The notes under the pieces: model-generated | Database searches by the model: none | What the model was told of the DNA's origin: nothing | Seen by the model: only the letters and a program-made list of their open reading frames with translations | Translations under genes and position numbers: made by a program | Shown: positions 57,216 through 64,000 of the stretch, one piece after another | Layout of the letters: the number at the start of each line of letters is the position of its first letter | Position numbering within the stretch: position 1 is the first letter of the stretch | Origin: Treponema sp. | Lineage (GTDB): Bacteria > Spirochaetota > Spirochaetia > Treponematales > Treponemataceae | Assembly (NCBI GenBank): GCA_016281495.1 | Contig: JAEEIU010000012.1 | Span: 1-64,000 of the forward strand | Direction of reading: 5' to 3' | Length of the DNA stretch: 64,000 bases

Positions 57216-59423
57216 TTACGCTTCCAAATAAATCAATTGAGCCTGAAAATCACCCCAGTCGCGGTGGATTGGAATTCCGGCGTTCATGATTGTTGAACCA
57301 GAAAGCTTGAGTGTAGGATATTTTTCCTTATCCTCGTCCGGCCATGAAATCGTATAGGTCCTGTTTTCATCGAGTCCGGGAATTTTCATCATTCGTGTCT
57401 TATAGTTCGGGTGGTTGAAAATCTGCACAAAGGTTACGAAGGCATGAGTCTTGTCACGGCTTATGCTTGCCCATGCGTCATATTCGTTGTTTTCCGCAGC
57501 AGAGGCAATTTTATAGTAGTCTCCTTCACGCACAAGCGGACTGAATTTCTTGTACAGTTCAATCTGACGAGGAATCATCTTCCGGTCTTCTTCACTCAAC
57601 TTTGTAATGTCCAGTTCATAGCCAAAGGTTCCGCTCAAGGCAACATAACCCCTTGTCTTGAATGGAGTCGTCCTTCCGCAGGCATGATTGGGACAAACGC
57701 TGACATGAGCACCCATCGTTGAAAGCGGATAGACAAGCGCCGTCCCTTCCTGAATCGCCAGCCGTTCAAATGCATCGGTGTCATCGCTGCACCAAATTTG
57801 CGGACTGTAATAGAACATTCCTGGGTCAAAGCGTGCTCCTCCACTGGAACAGTTTTCCAAAAGCAGGTTCGGAAAATCCGTAATGAGTTTTTCCTGCATG
57901 CTGTAAATGGCAAGCACGTATCTGTGATTGAATTCCCCGATTTGATCAGCAGGCAATCCCACACTTCCGATATCGCAGATGTGACGGTTCATGTCCCATT
58001 TTACATATTCAATGTTTGCAGAACGCAGCACAGCCTCGATGGAATCCATTATATGGTCGCGCACTTCTTTTCGTGTAATGTCCAGAACATACTGACAGCG
58101 GGCCATTCCAGGTTCACGTCCCTTGATTTGAATTGCCCAGTCCGGATGAGCTCGGAACAGATCAGAGTCTGGGGAAACCATCTCCGGTTCAAACCATATT
58201 CCGAATTTCATCCCAAGTGCATTTACACGGTCAACAAGATTCTTTAATCCGCCCTTAAGCTTTTCCTCATTAACGGTCCAGTCGCCCAGGCTTGTGTCAT
58301 CAAAACTTCTTTTTCCAAACCATCCGTCATCCATTACAAGCATTTCGATTCCGTCTTTGTGTGCTTCCCTTGCAATGTCCAGGAGCTTTTCCGCATCAAA
58401 ATCAAAATACGTTGCCTCCCAGTTGTTTATCAGGACAGGACGCATCTTATTCTTGAAAGGTGAGCGGATGATGTGGTTCCTGTAAAGGTCGTGGAATGCA
58501 TGGCTCATGCCGTTAAGTCCATTCTCGGAAAAAACCAGCACGGCCTCCGGTGTTTCAAAACTTTCTCCATTGCAGAGCTTCCATGAAAAGTTTTCCGGGT
58601 TGATCCCGATTGATGTCCTGAGCGCGTCAAACTGATTCCTCTGAACCTGTGCCGTAAAGCTGCCGGAATAGATGAGGTTTATTCCATAGGCGTTGCCGCT
58701 GTTCCAGTCTGTATTGTGTCCGACTATCGCCATAAACGGATGTTCCTGGTGACTTGTGACACCCCTGGTGCTGCACGTCTTTTGAATGCCCATGTGAACC
58801 GGATGACGCTCTAGGTGGCGTTCCCTTCCCCATGCTCCGTTCAGCGTGATGATGTCGTAACTGTCGTTGTCCATGTCAAACGATGCGGAAAATGCTTTTT
58901 TAATGTAGACCGGATTTTGTGCATTTGAAGTGATTTTTGCAGAACGAACGATGGCATCCGTATCATCAAAAACTGTGTAATAAAGTTCGGCGGTAACTCC
59001 AAGCACTTCGTCAGACATCGTTATCCTTAGGGTCTGTGATTTTGCATTACCTGAATCAAAAACACATGGAAGCCCTGAAAATTTGTTTGTGCCGCCGGAT
59101 ATTTCGTAGGATTTGTATTTTAATTCAACCGCATTGTTTCCGTTTGAATCAGTTATGGCAAGGGCAGATTCCCTAAAGTCGCCAACTCCGTCCGTTGGAT
59201 ATTCCTGTGGAAGAAAATCAAGAAGACCAAGCTTTTCGCGGAATACAGGAGAATCAGAAAAACCATATTCCTTTTGACGAGTTAAATAAGAAACGTCATC
59301 ACAAGCAATTTTTTTTCCGTAATAGCAGTGGGCAACATAAGCCCTGTCGGAAATAAAAATGCAGTAAGTTGAATGAGCCGTATCCAGCCTGAAAAGTTTT
59401 TTTTCCTCGTCAAAAGAAATCAT
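57216..59423 (-). CDS. Alpha-galactosidase, glycoside hydrolase family 36
   Basis: A 735-residue cytoplasmic GH36 enzyme that removes alpha-1,6-galactose from raffinose-type sugars or galactomannan oligosaccharides. The nucleophile Asp477 is in YVKWDMNRH and the acid/base Asp548 in WCSDDTDAFERL, at almost the same positions as in well-studied 730-residue family members; WFEPEMVSPDSDLF and VMDDGWFGKR are also typical. No signal peptide. It is the second gene of an operon with the GH130 phosphorylase, whose stop overlaps its AGGAGG ribosome site. Confidence 0.94.
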   Translation of the reverse strand: MISFDEEKKLFRLDTAHSTYCIFISDRAYVAHCYYGKKIACDDVSYLTRQKEYGFSDSPVFREKLGLLDFLPQEYPTDGVGDFRESALAITDSNGNNAVELKYKSYEISGGTNKFSGLPCVFDSGNAKSQTLRITMSDEVLGVTAELYYTVFDDTDAIVRSAKITSNAQNPVYIKKAFSASFDMDNDSYDIITLNGAWGRERHLERHPVHMGIQKTCSTRGVTSHQEHPFMAIVGHNTDWNSGNAYGINLIYSGSFTAQVQRNQFDALRTSIGINPENFSWKLCNGESFETPEAVLVFSENGLNGMSHAFHDLYRNHIIRSPFKNKMRPVLINNWEATYFDFDAEKLLDIAREAHKDGIEMLVMDDGWFGKRSFDDTSLGDWTVNEEKLKGGLKNLVDRVNALGMKFGIWFEPEMVSPDSDLFRAHPDWAIQIKGREPGMARCQYVLDITRKEVRDHIMDSIEAVLRSANIEYVKWDMNRHICDIGSVGLPADQIGEFNHRYVLAIYSMQEKLITDFPNLLLENCSSGGARFDPGMFYYSPQIWCSDDTDAFERLAIQEGTALVYPLSTMGAHVSVCPNHACGRTTPFKTRGYVALSGTFGYELDITKLSEEDRKMIPRQIELYKKFSPLVREGDYYKIASAAENNEYDAWASISRDKTHAFVTFVQIFNHPNYKTRMMKIPGLDENRTYTISWPDEDKEKYPTLKLSGSTIMNAGIPIHRDWGDFQAQLIYLEA

Positions 59424-59433
59424 GCCCCGCCTC

Positions 59434-60453
59434 CTAGAATCTTCCTTCGTCCTTGTCCAGGGCAGAAAGCTCGTTGTGGTCCTTTATGTATTTGATTGTT
59501 TCATCAATGGTGGTAAAGCAAAGGCCTGTTACAGTATCCGCACAGCCGTAATAAATTGCAATGCGACCTGTGGCCTCGTCGGTTAATGCCGCAACAGGGA
59601 AACATACGTTCGGGACAAAGCCTGTCGTTTCGTAAAGCTCTTCCGGAGTGAGCATGTAATCACCGCATCTGTATTTTACAATTGAAGGATTGTCTATGTC
59701 CAAGATAGCCGCAGAGAATGAATAGATGTAACCGGAGCAAGTCTGGCATACACCGTGATAGAACATGAGCCAGCCTTCGTCAGTTTCAATTGGAGCAGGA
59801 CCGCAGCCAATCTTGAGTCCCTGCCACCAGCCGTCACCACCCTTCTGCATGACAAGACGGTGTTCTCCCCAGTACTTCAAATCAGGAGACTGAGAAAGAA
59901 GGATGTCACCAAATGGAGTGTGGCCTGAATCGCTTGGACGTGAAAGCATTATGTATTTGCCGTTAATCTTACGCGGGAAAAGAACCGCATTCCTGTTGAA
60001 CGGGAGGAATGGATTTTCAAGTCGGGTAAAATCCTTGAAGTCTTTTGTAGAGGCAATACCGATTGCGGCACCGTCAAAATCACCGCACCACATGATGTAG
60101 TATGTTCCTTCGATTAACACACAGCGGGGGTCATAGGCATACAGGGGATCATGGGGCTTACCGTCAGGATCATGCATGTGGATTTTTTCCCTCTGGAATT
60201 CCCAGTGAATGCCGTCATCAGAATCACCAAGATAAAGGAATGGTCTTGCATGTGCGTCTTCGGATCTGAAGACACCCTTGAATTTTCCGTTGAACGGAAC
60301 AACAGCACTGTTGAAAATGCGTCCCATGCCGGGAAACGGATTACGTCCGATTACAGGATTCTCGCTGTAACGCCATATTGGCAGCCACCAGTCCTTTGGT
60401 TTTTCCTGCCACGGAATATTTGGCAAATTGCCACCACTGATGATTTTACTCAT
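59434..60453 (-). CDS. GH130 mannoside phosphorylase
   Basis: A 339-residue five-bladed-propeller enzyme of GH130, which phosphorolyses beta-mannosides to mannose-1-phosphate. Family features: PVIGRNPFPGMGRIFNSAVVPF near the N-terminus and the catalytic Asp108 in YAYDPRCVLIEGTYYI. Length and lack of a signal peptide fit cytoplasmic beta-1,4-mannooligosaccharide phosphorylases rather than the longer mannosylglucose enzymes, but this is not certain. With the alpha-galactosidase behind it, it should degrade imported galactomanno-oligosaccharides after galactose removal. GAGGAGA precedes the ATG. Confidence 0.88.
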   Translation of the reverse strand: MSKIISGGNLPNIPWQEKPKDWWLPIWRYSENPVIGRNPFPGMGRIFNSAVVPFNGKFKGVFRSEDAHARPFLYLGDSDDGIHWEFQREKIHMHDPDGKPHDPLYAYDPRCVLIEGTYYIMWCGDFDGAAIGIASTKDFKDFTRLENPFLPFNRNAVLFPRKINGKYIMLSRPSDSGHTPFGDILLSQSPDLKYWGEHRLVMQKGGDGWWQGLKIGCGPAPIETDEGWLMFYHGVCQTCSGYIYSFSAAILDIDNPSIVKYRCGDYMLTPEELYETTGFVPNVCFPVAALTDEATGRIAIYYGCADTVTGLCFTTIDETIKYIKDHNELSALDKDEGRF

Positions 60454-60475
60454 ATAATTCTCCTCAAAAAATAGG

Positions 60476-60485
60476 CTTAGCTAAG
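60476..60485. promoter_or_regulatory. Palindrome in leader of GH130 operon
   Basis: CTTAGCTAAG, a perfect 10-bp palindrome between the likely promoter (TATATT on the minus strand near 60500) and the ribosome site. It could be an operator of a sugar regulator; no regulator gene is nearby. Confidence 0.35.
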
Positions 60486-60599
60486 TCAGCCCGGATTTCA
60501 AATATATCATGTTTCATCTTTTTTTTCTACGCGCACCACAAGGAATGGAATGCTATTCTTCTAAATCCATATGAAGAATCACTTTCAGGATAAGCTTCC

Positions 60600-60654
60600 T
60601 TATAAAATGATTAAACCCGATAAATCATGTCTCTGTCAAAATGCAAACGGGTTT
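60600..60654 (-). terminator. Possible terminator after plsY
   Basis: Minus strand AAACCCG (60648-60654) pairs with CGGGTTT (60613-60619); the following tract AATCATTTTAT is only weakly T-rich and the loop is long (28 bases). It is the only hairpin between plsY and the GH130 operon's upstream region. Confidence 0.4.
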
Positions 60655-60680
60655 TCCTGAGGCTTGCAGAATGCTTTTAT

Positions 60681-61322
60681 TTAATCCGCGTCCTTCTTTT
60701 TTAAGGTGAATTTTGATTCGGTTCCCTGAATGAGCTTTTTGAAGTTTTCCTTATGCCTGAATACAACAAGCAATGCAGAAACCGCAGAAATGATTATGAC
60801 AACGATGCTTTCCGCACCAAGCAGGGCAAGAACAACCGGACATGTAACGGAAGAAATGCACGAAGCGACAGACATGTACCTTATCAATCCAAGAAGAATA
60901 AGGAATACGGCCATTGCTATGAGCGCCATCCTCCAGTCCACAAACCATATTGTTCCATAACCTGTCATAAAGGCTTTTCCACCTTTAAATCCGTACCACA
61001 CAGGGAAGCAGTGTCCCAGCATGGCAAACAGGCCTGTAAAAGCCGCACCAAACTGCCCCATGCCATACAGTTTTCCAAATGTAATCATTGCAATTGATAC
61101 AGGAATTACAGCCTTGATGATGTCTGACAGCATGACAAAGACTGCCCAGCCGTTAAGGCCATATACCCTCTTGAAGTTTGTAAAGCCAGGGTTACCGCTT
61201 CCAAGAGTCCTGATATCCTGCTTGTATTTAAGTTTTGAAATAACTATTGCGGCATTTATTCCACCGACAAGATAAGCTGCAATCGCAAACACTGCACAAA
61301 TGACATAGAATTTTACATCCAT
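60681..61322 (-). CDS. plsY: Glycerol-3-phosphate acyltransferase PlsY
   Basis: A 213-residue membrane enzyme with about five helices that transfers an acyl group from acyl-phosphate to glycerol-3-phosphate. All three PlsY motifs are present: LGSGNPGFTN, the Gly/His motif GHCFPVWYGFKGGKAF and the C-terminal FRHKENFKKLIQGTE. It overlaps fakA by one base (TGATG), so acyl-phosphate from FakA/FakB can pass straight to it. plsX is not seen in the window. Confidence 0.95.
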   Translation of the reverse strand: MDVKFYVICAVFAIAAYLVGGINAAIVISKLKYKQDIRTLGSGNPGFTNFKRVYGLNGWAVFVMLSDIIKAVIPVSIAMITFGKLYGMGQFGAAFTGLFAMLGHCFPVWYGFKGGKAFMTGYGTIWFVDWRMALIAMAVFLILLGLIRYMSVASCISSVTCPVVLALLGAESIVVIIISAVSALLVVFRHKENFKKLIQGTESKFTLKKKDAD

Positions 61323-62953
61323 CAGTTTACCACCAGAATAAAGTCGTACACGTTTTGTCCACCAAAGCTTTCATATACTTCAAGCCTAGGATAGTTTTCT
61401 TTTGCATATGCTGCAATGTCCTTTGAAACAGCCTCGTCACCAGTTTTTCCCCTTAGGATTATAAGAGAAGAATAATCACCTGGATTCATGAGCTTTAGTG
61501 CCGCCAATGTCGTGTCATAGCAGTCAGTATCAGAAGACACGATTTTTTTACCGAGTATTCCGATGTATTCCCCTTCGTTAACTTCGATGCCATCCATCTG
61601 GGTGCTGCGTATGCTTTTTGAGATTTCCGCTGTAAGTGTTCCCGCCATGGACTCGTTCATGTTTTGTTCAATTGAATCAGCATCATCTGAATCAAGGTCC
61701 AGCATTGAAAGTACGGAATAGCAGTCGCCGATGTTCTTAGAAGGAATGACCCTAACGTCAGATTTTTTATAAAGCTCTGCGGCCTGATTTGCGGCAAGGA
61801 TAATGTTCCCGTTATTTGGCAGCACAAAAATTGTATCTGCATTTGCCTTATCAAAAGCTGCAATAAGATCGCTTGCAGAAGGATTCATGGTCTGGCCGCC
61901 GTCAATGATTACGTCAGCTCCAAAATCAGTCAGTTCCTTTTTTATACCCTCACCGTTGGCAACAGCAATAACCGCATATTTTTTGCGTTCCTTAGACTTT
62001 GACTGCTCATTGGCAACCACTTCGTTGTGCTGAAGCTGCATGTTTTCAATCTTTACCTTTAGGAATTCTCCAAATTGCTGGCAGTATTCAAGAACTTTCT
62101 GCGGTGTCTTTGTGTGGACATGCAACTTGACTATGGTTCCGTCCTTAAAAGCCACGATTGAATCACCGAGTCCCTTCAGGAAATCAATGAGGCCATTTAC
62201 ATCAAATTCATCAGGATTGCACTTGCTGTTCTGAAGGCGCACAAGAAGTTCCGTACAATATCCAAAGCCCAGCTCACTGTCGGCCGTAAAAAGATCTACA
62301 TTTATTGAAGCAGAAGGTTCAGGAGCCGTAAGACTGGCTGTTGATTTTTTTCCTGTCAAACCGTTTTGCATTCCTTCGATTATGTACACAAGTCCTGCCC
62401 CACCAGAATCAACCACACCTGCCTGCTTTAAAACTTCAAGCTGCTCGGGAGTCTTTTCCAGGGCCTTTTTCGCTTCCTTAATGCCACATTCCAGAATTTC
62501 TTCTATACAGTTGAATTCCTTTTCGTTAATGGCATTGGCGCTTTCTTTTGCAACAGTAAGAATGGTGCCTTCTGTAGGAGTTATAACAGAACCATATGCG
62601 CGGGCAACACCCAATTTACATGCGTTTTCTATATCGCTTATACTTGCAGTTTCCAGTCCCTTGAGTCCGTCTGCAATACCTGCAAACAGCTGTGAAAGGA
62701 TTACGCCGGAATTACCTCTTGCAGAAAGAAGCATGTTATGGGCAATGCTTTCGGCTGTATCAGACACAGTTTCAGCTGAACAGTCTGTATTTGCACCGCC
62801 TTTTATCGTAAGGTACATGTTGCTTCCGGTATCACCGTCCGGTATGGGGAAAACATTAAGGTCGTTTACCTCATCACAATGCGACTGCAAACATTCTGCC
62901 CCGGATTTTACCATTTCAAGAAGCATGTCTCCGGTAAGAAACTTAGTATTCAT
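61322..62953 (-). CDS. fakA: Fatty acid kinase FakA (DAK2 domain)
   Basis: A 543-residue ATP-dependent kinase that phosphorylates fatty acids held by FakB. The N-terminal DhaL/DAK2 domain has the Mg-ATP motif LNVFPIPDGDTGSNM and LLSARGNSGVILSQ; the middle contains YCTELLVR and the C-terminal DegV-like domain begins near residue 330 (YAVIAVANGEGIKKEL). Length fits the 540-560 norm. The gene lies between fakB (TAATG overlap) and plsY (TGATG overlap), forming one translation-coupled operon. Confidence 0.94.
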   Translation of the reverse strand: MNTKFLTGDMLLEMVKSGAECLQSHCDEVNDLNVFPIPDGDTGSNMYLTIKGGANTDCSAETVSDTAESIAHNMLLSARGNSGVILSQLFAGIADGLKGLETASISDIENACKLGVARAYGSVITPTEGTILTVAKESANAINEKEFNCIEEILECGIKEAKKALEKTPEQLEVLKQAGVVDSGGAGLVYIIEGMQNGLTGKKSTASLTAPEPSASINVDLFTADSELGFGYCTELLVRLQNSKCNPDEFDVNGLIDFLKGLGDSIVAFKDGTIVKLHVHTKTPQKVLEYCQQFGEFLKVKIENMQLQHNEVVANEQSKSKERKKYAVIAVANGEGIKKELTDFGADVIIDGGQTMNPSASDLIAAFDKANADTIFVLPNNGNIILAANQAAELYKKSDVRVIPSKNIGDCYSVLSMLDLDSDDADSIEQNMNESMAGTLTAEISKSIRSTQMDGIEVNEGEYIGILGKKIVSSDTDCYDTTLAALKLMNPGDYSSLIILRGKTGDEAVSKDIAAYAKENYPRLEVYESFGGQNVYDFILVVN

Positions 62954-63852
62954 TATTTAGCCTCACCAACCTTGTAAGTCACTTCTTTTCCAAATCCCCA
63001 GATTCCTATTGCATCAGGTCCGATTGAAGCTCCGATGATAGGTCCGATGTATACCATGCGGATTTCCTTGCAGCCAATCTTCTGTGAAATAAGATTCTTG
63101 ATCATTTCAAGTTCTTCCGGGTTGCAATCTGCATGAGCGACATACACAGTCTCTTCGGATGGATTTTCCATTGCATCTTTTAAAAGGGAAACAATCTCCT
63201 CAAAAGAATTTGCACGTCCACGGACTTTTTTAATCGGAGTCTGGTCACCGTTAACGTCAGAAACAATAATCGGCTTTACTCCCATCAGGTTACCCAAGAA
63301 AGCACTGCTTGCCTTTACCCTTCCCGCACGTTTTAATGCATCAAGAGAGTGTACGGTTACAAACTGATTTACACGCTTTCTGACAGCCTTTATTTCTGCA
63401 ACTATTTCATCAAAGCTTTTTCCGGCCGCAAGCAATTCCGCCGCATGAATCGCAAGCATTCCTTCGCCCACACTTGCATTAAGGGAATCGATGCAGCTTA
63501 TTCTTGAACCAGGATATTCCTTTAGAAGCTCCTTTGAAACAACAATTCCAGTGTTTACAGAACCTGACTGTTTTGACGAACAGCCTATGTATATGATGTC
63601 ACAACCTTCGTCCAGATATTTTCTAAAAATCCTCATGAACTCCTGGGCAGGAACCTGTGTCGTTGTTATCCTTTCGCCATTCCTCATGATGTCGTAAAGC
63701 TGTTTTGGTGAATATTCATCCCATGTCAGGGTAGCAAGTTTTTCTTCGCCATTATGAACAATATTCATCCTTCCATAGTCAATATCATATTTTTCAAGAA
63801 GTTCGCCGCTAAGATCAGAGCAGGAATCCGTGAGTATTTTGATTTTTTTCAT
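62953..63852 (-). CDS. fakB: DegV family fatty-acid-binding protein (FakB)
   Basis: A 299-residue DegV protein that binds one fatty acid and presents it to FakA. DSCSDLSGELLEKYDID and TTQVPAQEFMRIF mark the N-terminal domain, IDSLNASVGEGMLAIHAAEL the fatty-acid pocket, and the C-terminal block VYIGPIIGASIGPDAIGIWGFGKEV holds the conserved IGPxIGxHxGPG-like loop. Start at ATG 63852 has GGAGG six bases upstream; an upstream in-frame start at 63900 lacks one. First gene of the fakB-fakA-plsY operon. Confidence 0.93.
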   Translation of the reverse strand: MKKIKILTDSCSDLSGELLEKYDIDYGRMNIVHNGEEKLATLTWDEYSPKQLYDIMRNGERITTTQVPAQEFMRIFRKYLDEGCDIIYIGCSSKQSGSVNTGIVVSKELLKEYPGSRISCIDSLNASVGEGMLAIHAAELLAAGKSFDEIVAEIKAVRKRVNQFVTVHSLDALKRAGRVKASSAFLGNLMGVKPIIVSDVNGDQTPIKKVRGRANSFEEIVSLLKDAMENPSEETVYVAHADCNPEELEMIKNLISQKIGCKEIRMVYIGPIIGASIGPDAIGIWGFGKEVTYKVGEAK

Positions 63853-63880
63853 AACTTTCCTCCATATATTTAATACTTGT

Positions 63881-63909
63881 ATTCTATAATCTTTAAGCAT
63901 GAAGGTAAA
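63881..63909 (-). promoter_or_regulatory. Promoter of fakB-fakA-plsY
   Basis: Minus strand TTTACC (63904-63909), 17-base spacer, TAGAAT (63881-63886), about 30 bases before the fakB start. Confidence 0.55.
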
Positions 63910-63935
63910 TGTACATCGGAATAAAAGTGTGCAAA

Positions 63936-63955
63936 TTTAGTACACTCAGACTAAA
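63936..63955. promoter_or_regulatory. Inverted repeat upstream of fakB promoter
   Basis: TTTAGT and ACTAAA separated by eight bases, 27 bases upstream of the -35 box. The TTAGT/ACTAA pattern is reminiscent of fatty-acid regulator sites such as FapR's, but the position is upstream of the promoter and the match is partial. Confidence 0.35.
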
Positions 63956-64000
63956 ATGTCCTAAAAAACTACTTTTCCAAACTGTTCTTGATAAGAGCAT

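Overview
The window looks like a chromosomal segment of a free-swimming, carbohydrate-using spirochaete, most likely a gut- or rumen-type Treponema. The evidence is a FlaB-type periplasmic flagellin behind a sigma28 promoter at the left edge, Treponema-like outer-membrane barrel paralogs, an HD-GYP protein, a DegV/FakA/PlsY lipid operon and moderate G+C. This placement rests on protein resemblance only. I found no rRNA, tRNA, CRISPR array, prophage or intact insertion sequence, and no gene-free stretch longer than 300 bases.

Layout. 1-6.8 kb: partial flaB, a stand-alone AICAR transformylase, a cluster of toxin-antitoxin genes and remnants (DUF2442/DUF4160, RelB with a gutted YoeB, a BrnA-like fragment, VapBC), an HD-GYP phosphodiesterase, a low-molecular-weight tyrosine phosphatase and a membrane-anchored HTH regulator. 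6.8-11.7 kb: two paralogous outer-membrane proteins around a serine beta-lactamase-like hydrolase, then an iron alcohol dehydrogenase. 11.8-15.1 kb: esterase, acyltransferase and galactokinase. 15.2-19.6 kb: two MATE transporters, an SUMF1-like secreted protein and a class III cyclase-like protein. 19.7-27.0 kb: a secreted YD-repeat protein, a LytTR/GHKL two-component system and two ABC exporter half-transporters behind a perfect LytTR-type direct repeat.

27-41 kb is accessory: flavodoxin-like reductase, SUMF1 lipoprotein, Phd/RelE pair, a DUF3791-DUF3990 cassette (putative ADP-ribosyltransferase) flanked by near-identical promoter repeats, and an A+T-rich run of exported and membrane proteins. 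That run includes one exported relative of the flagellar rod proteins FlgF/FlgG, several SH3 proteins, a CDF transporter and a decayed GNAT gene between inverted repeats. 40.9-52.3 kb: two closely related 21-residue-repeat proteins with matching promoters bracket a YcaQ-like glycosylase, a GNAT protein and an amine/opine-type oxidase operon with AraC regulator, ornithine-cyclodeaminase homolog, PII-like protein and amino-acid permease. Two genes of that operon start directly behind intrinsic terminators, which points to attenuation control.

52.3-64 kb: a heterodimeric ABC exporter, an alkaline-phosphatase-superfamily enzyme, an alpha-galactosidase plus GH130 mannoside phosphorylase, and fakB-fakA-plsY. 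The alpha-galactosidase, GH130 enzyme, galactokinase and esterase together fit intracellular use of galactomannan-type oligosaccharides. Small palindromic REPIN-like elements sit at 0.44, 25.1 and 43.0 kb; two of them form the 3' ends of host genes and supply their stop codons.
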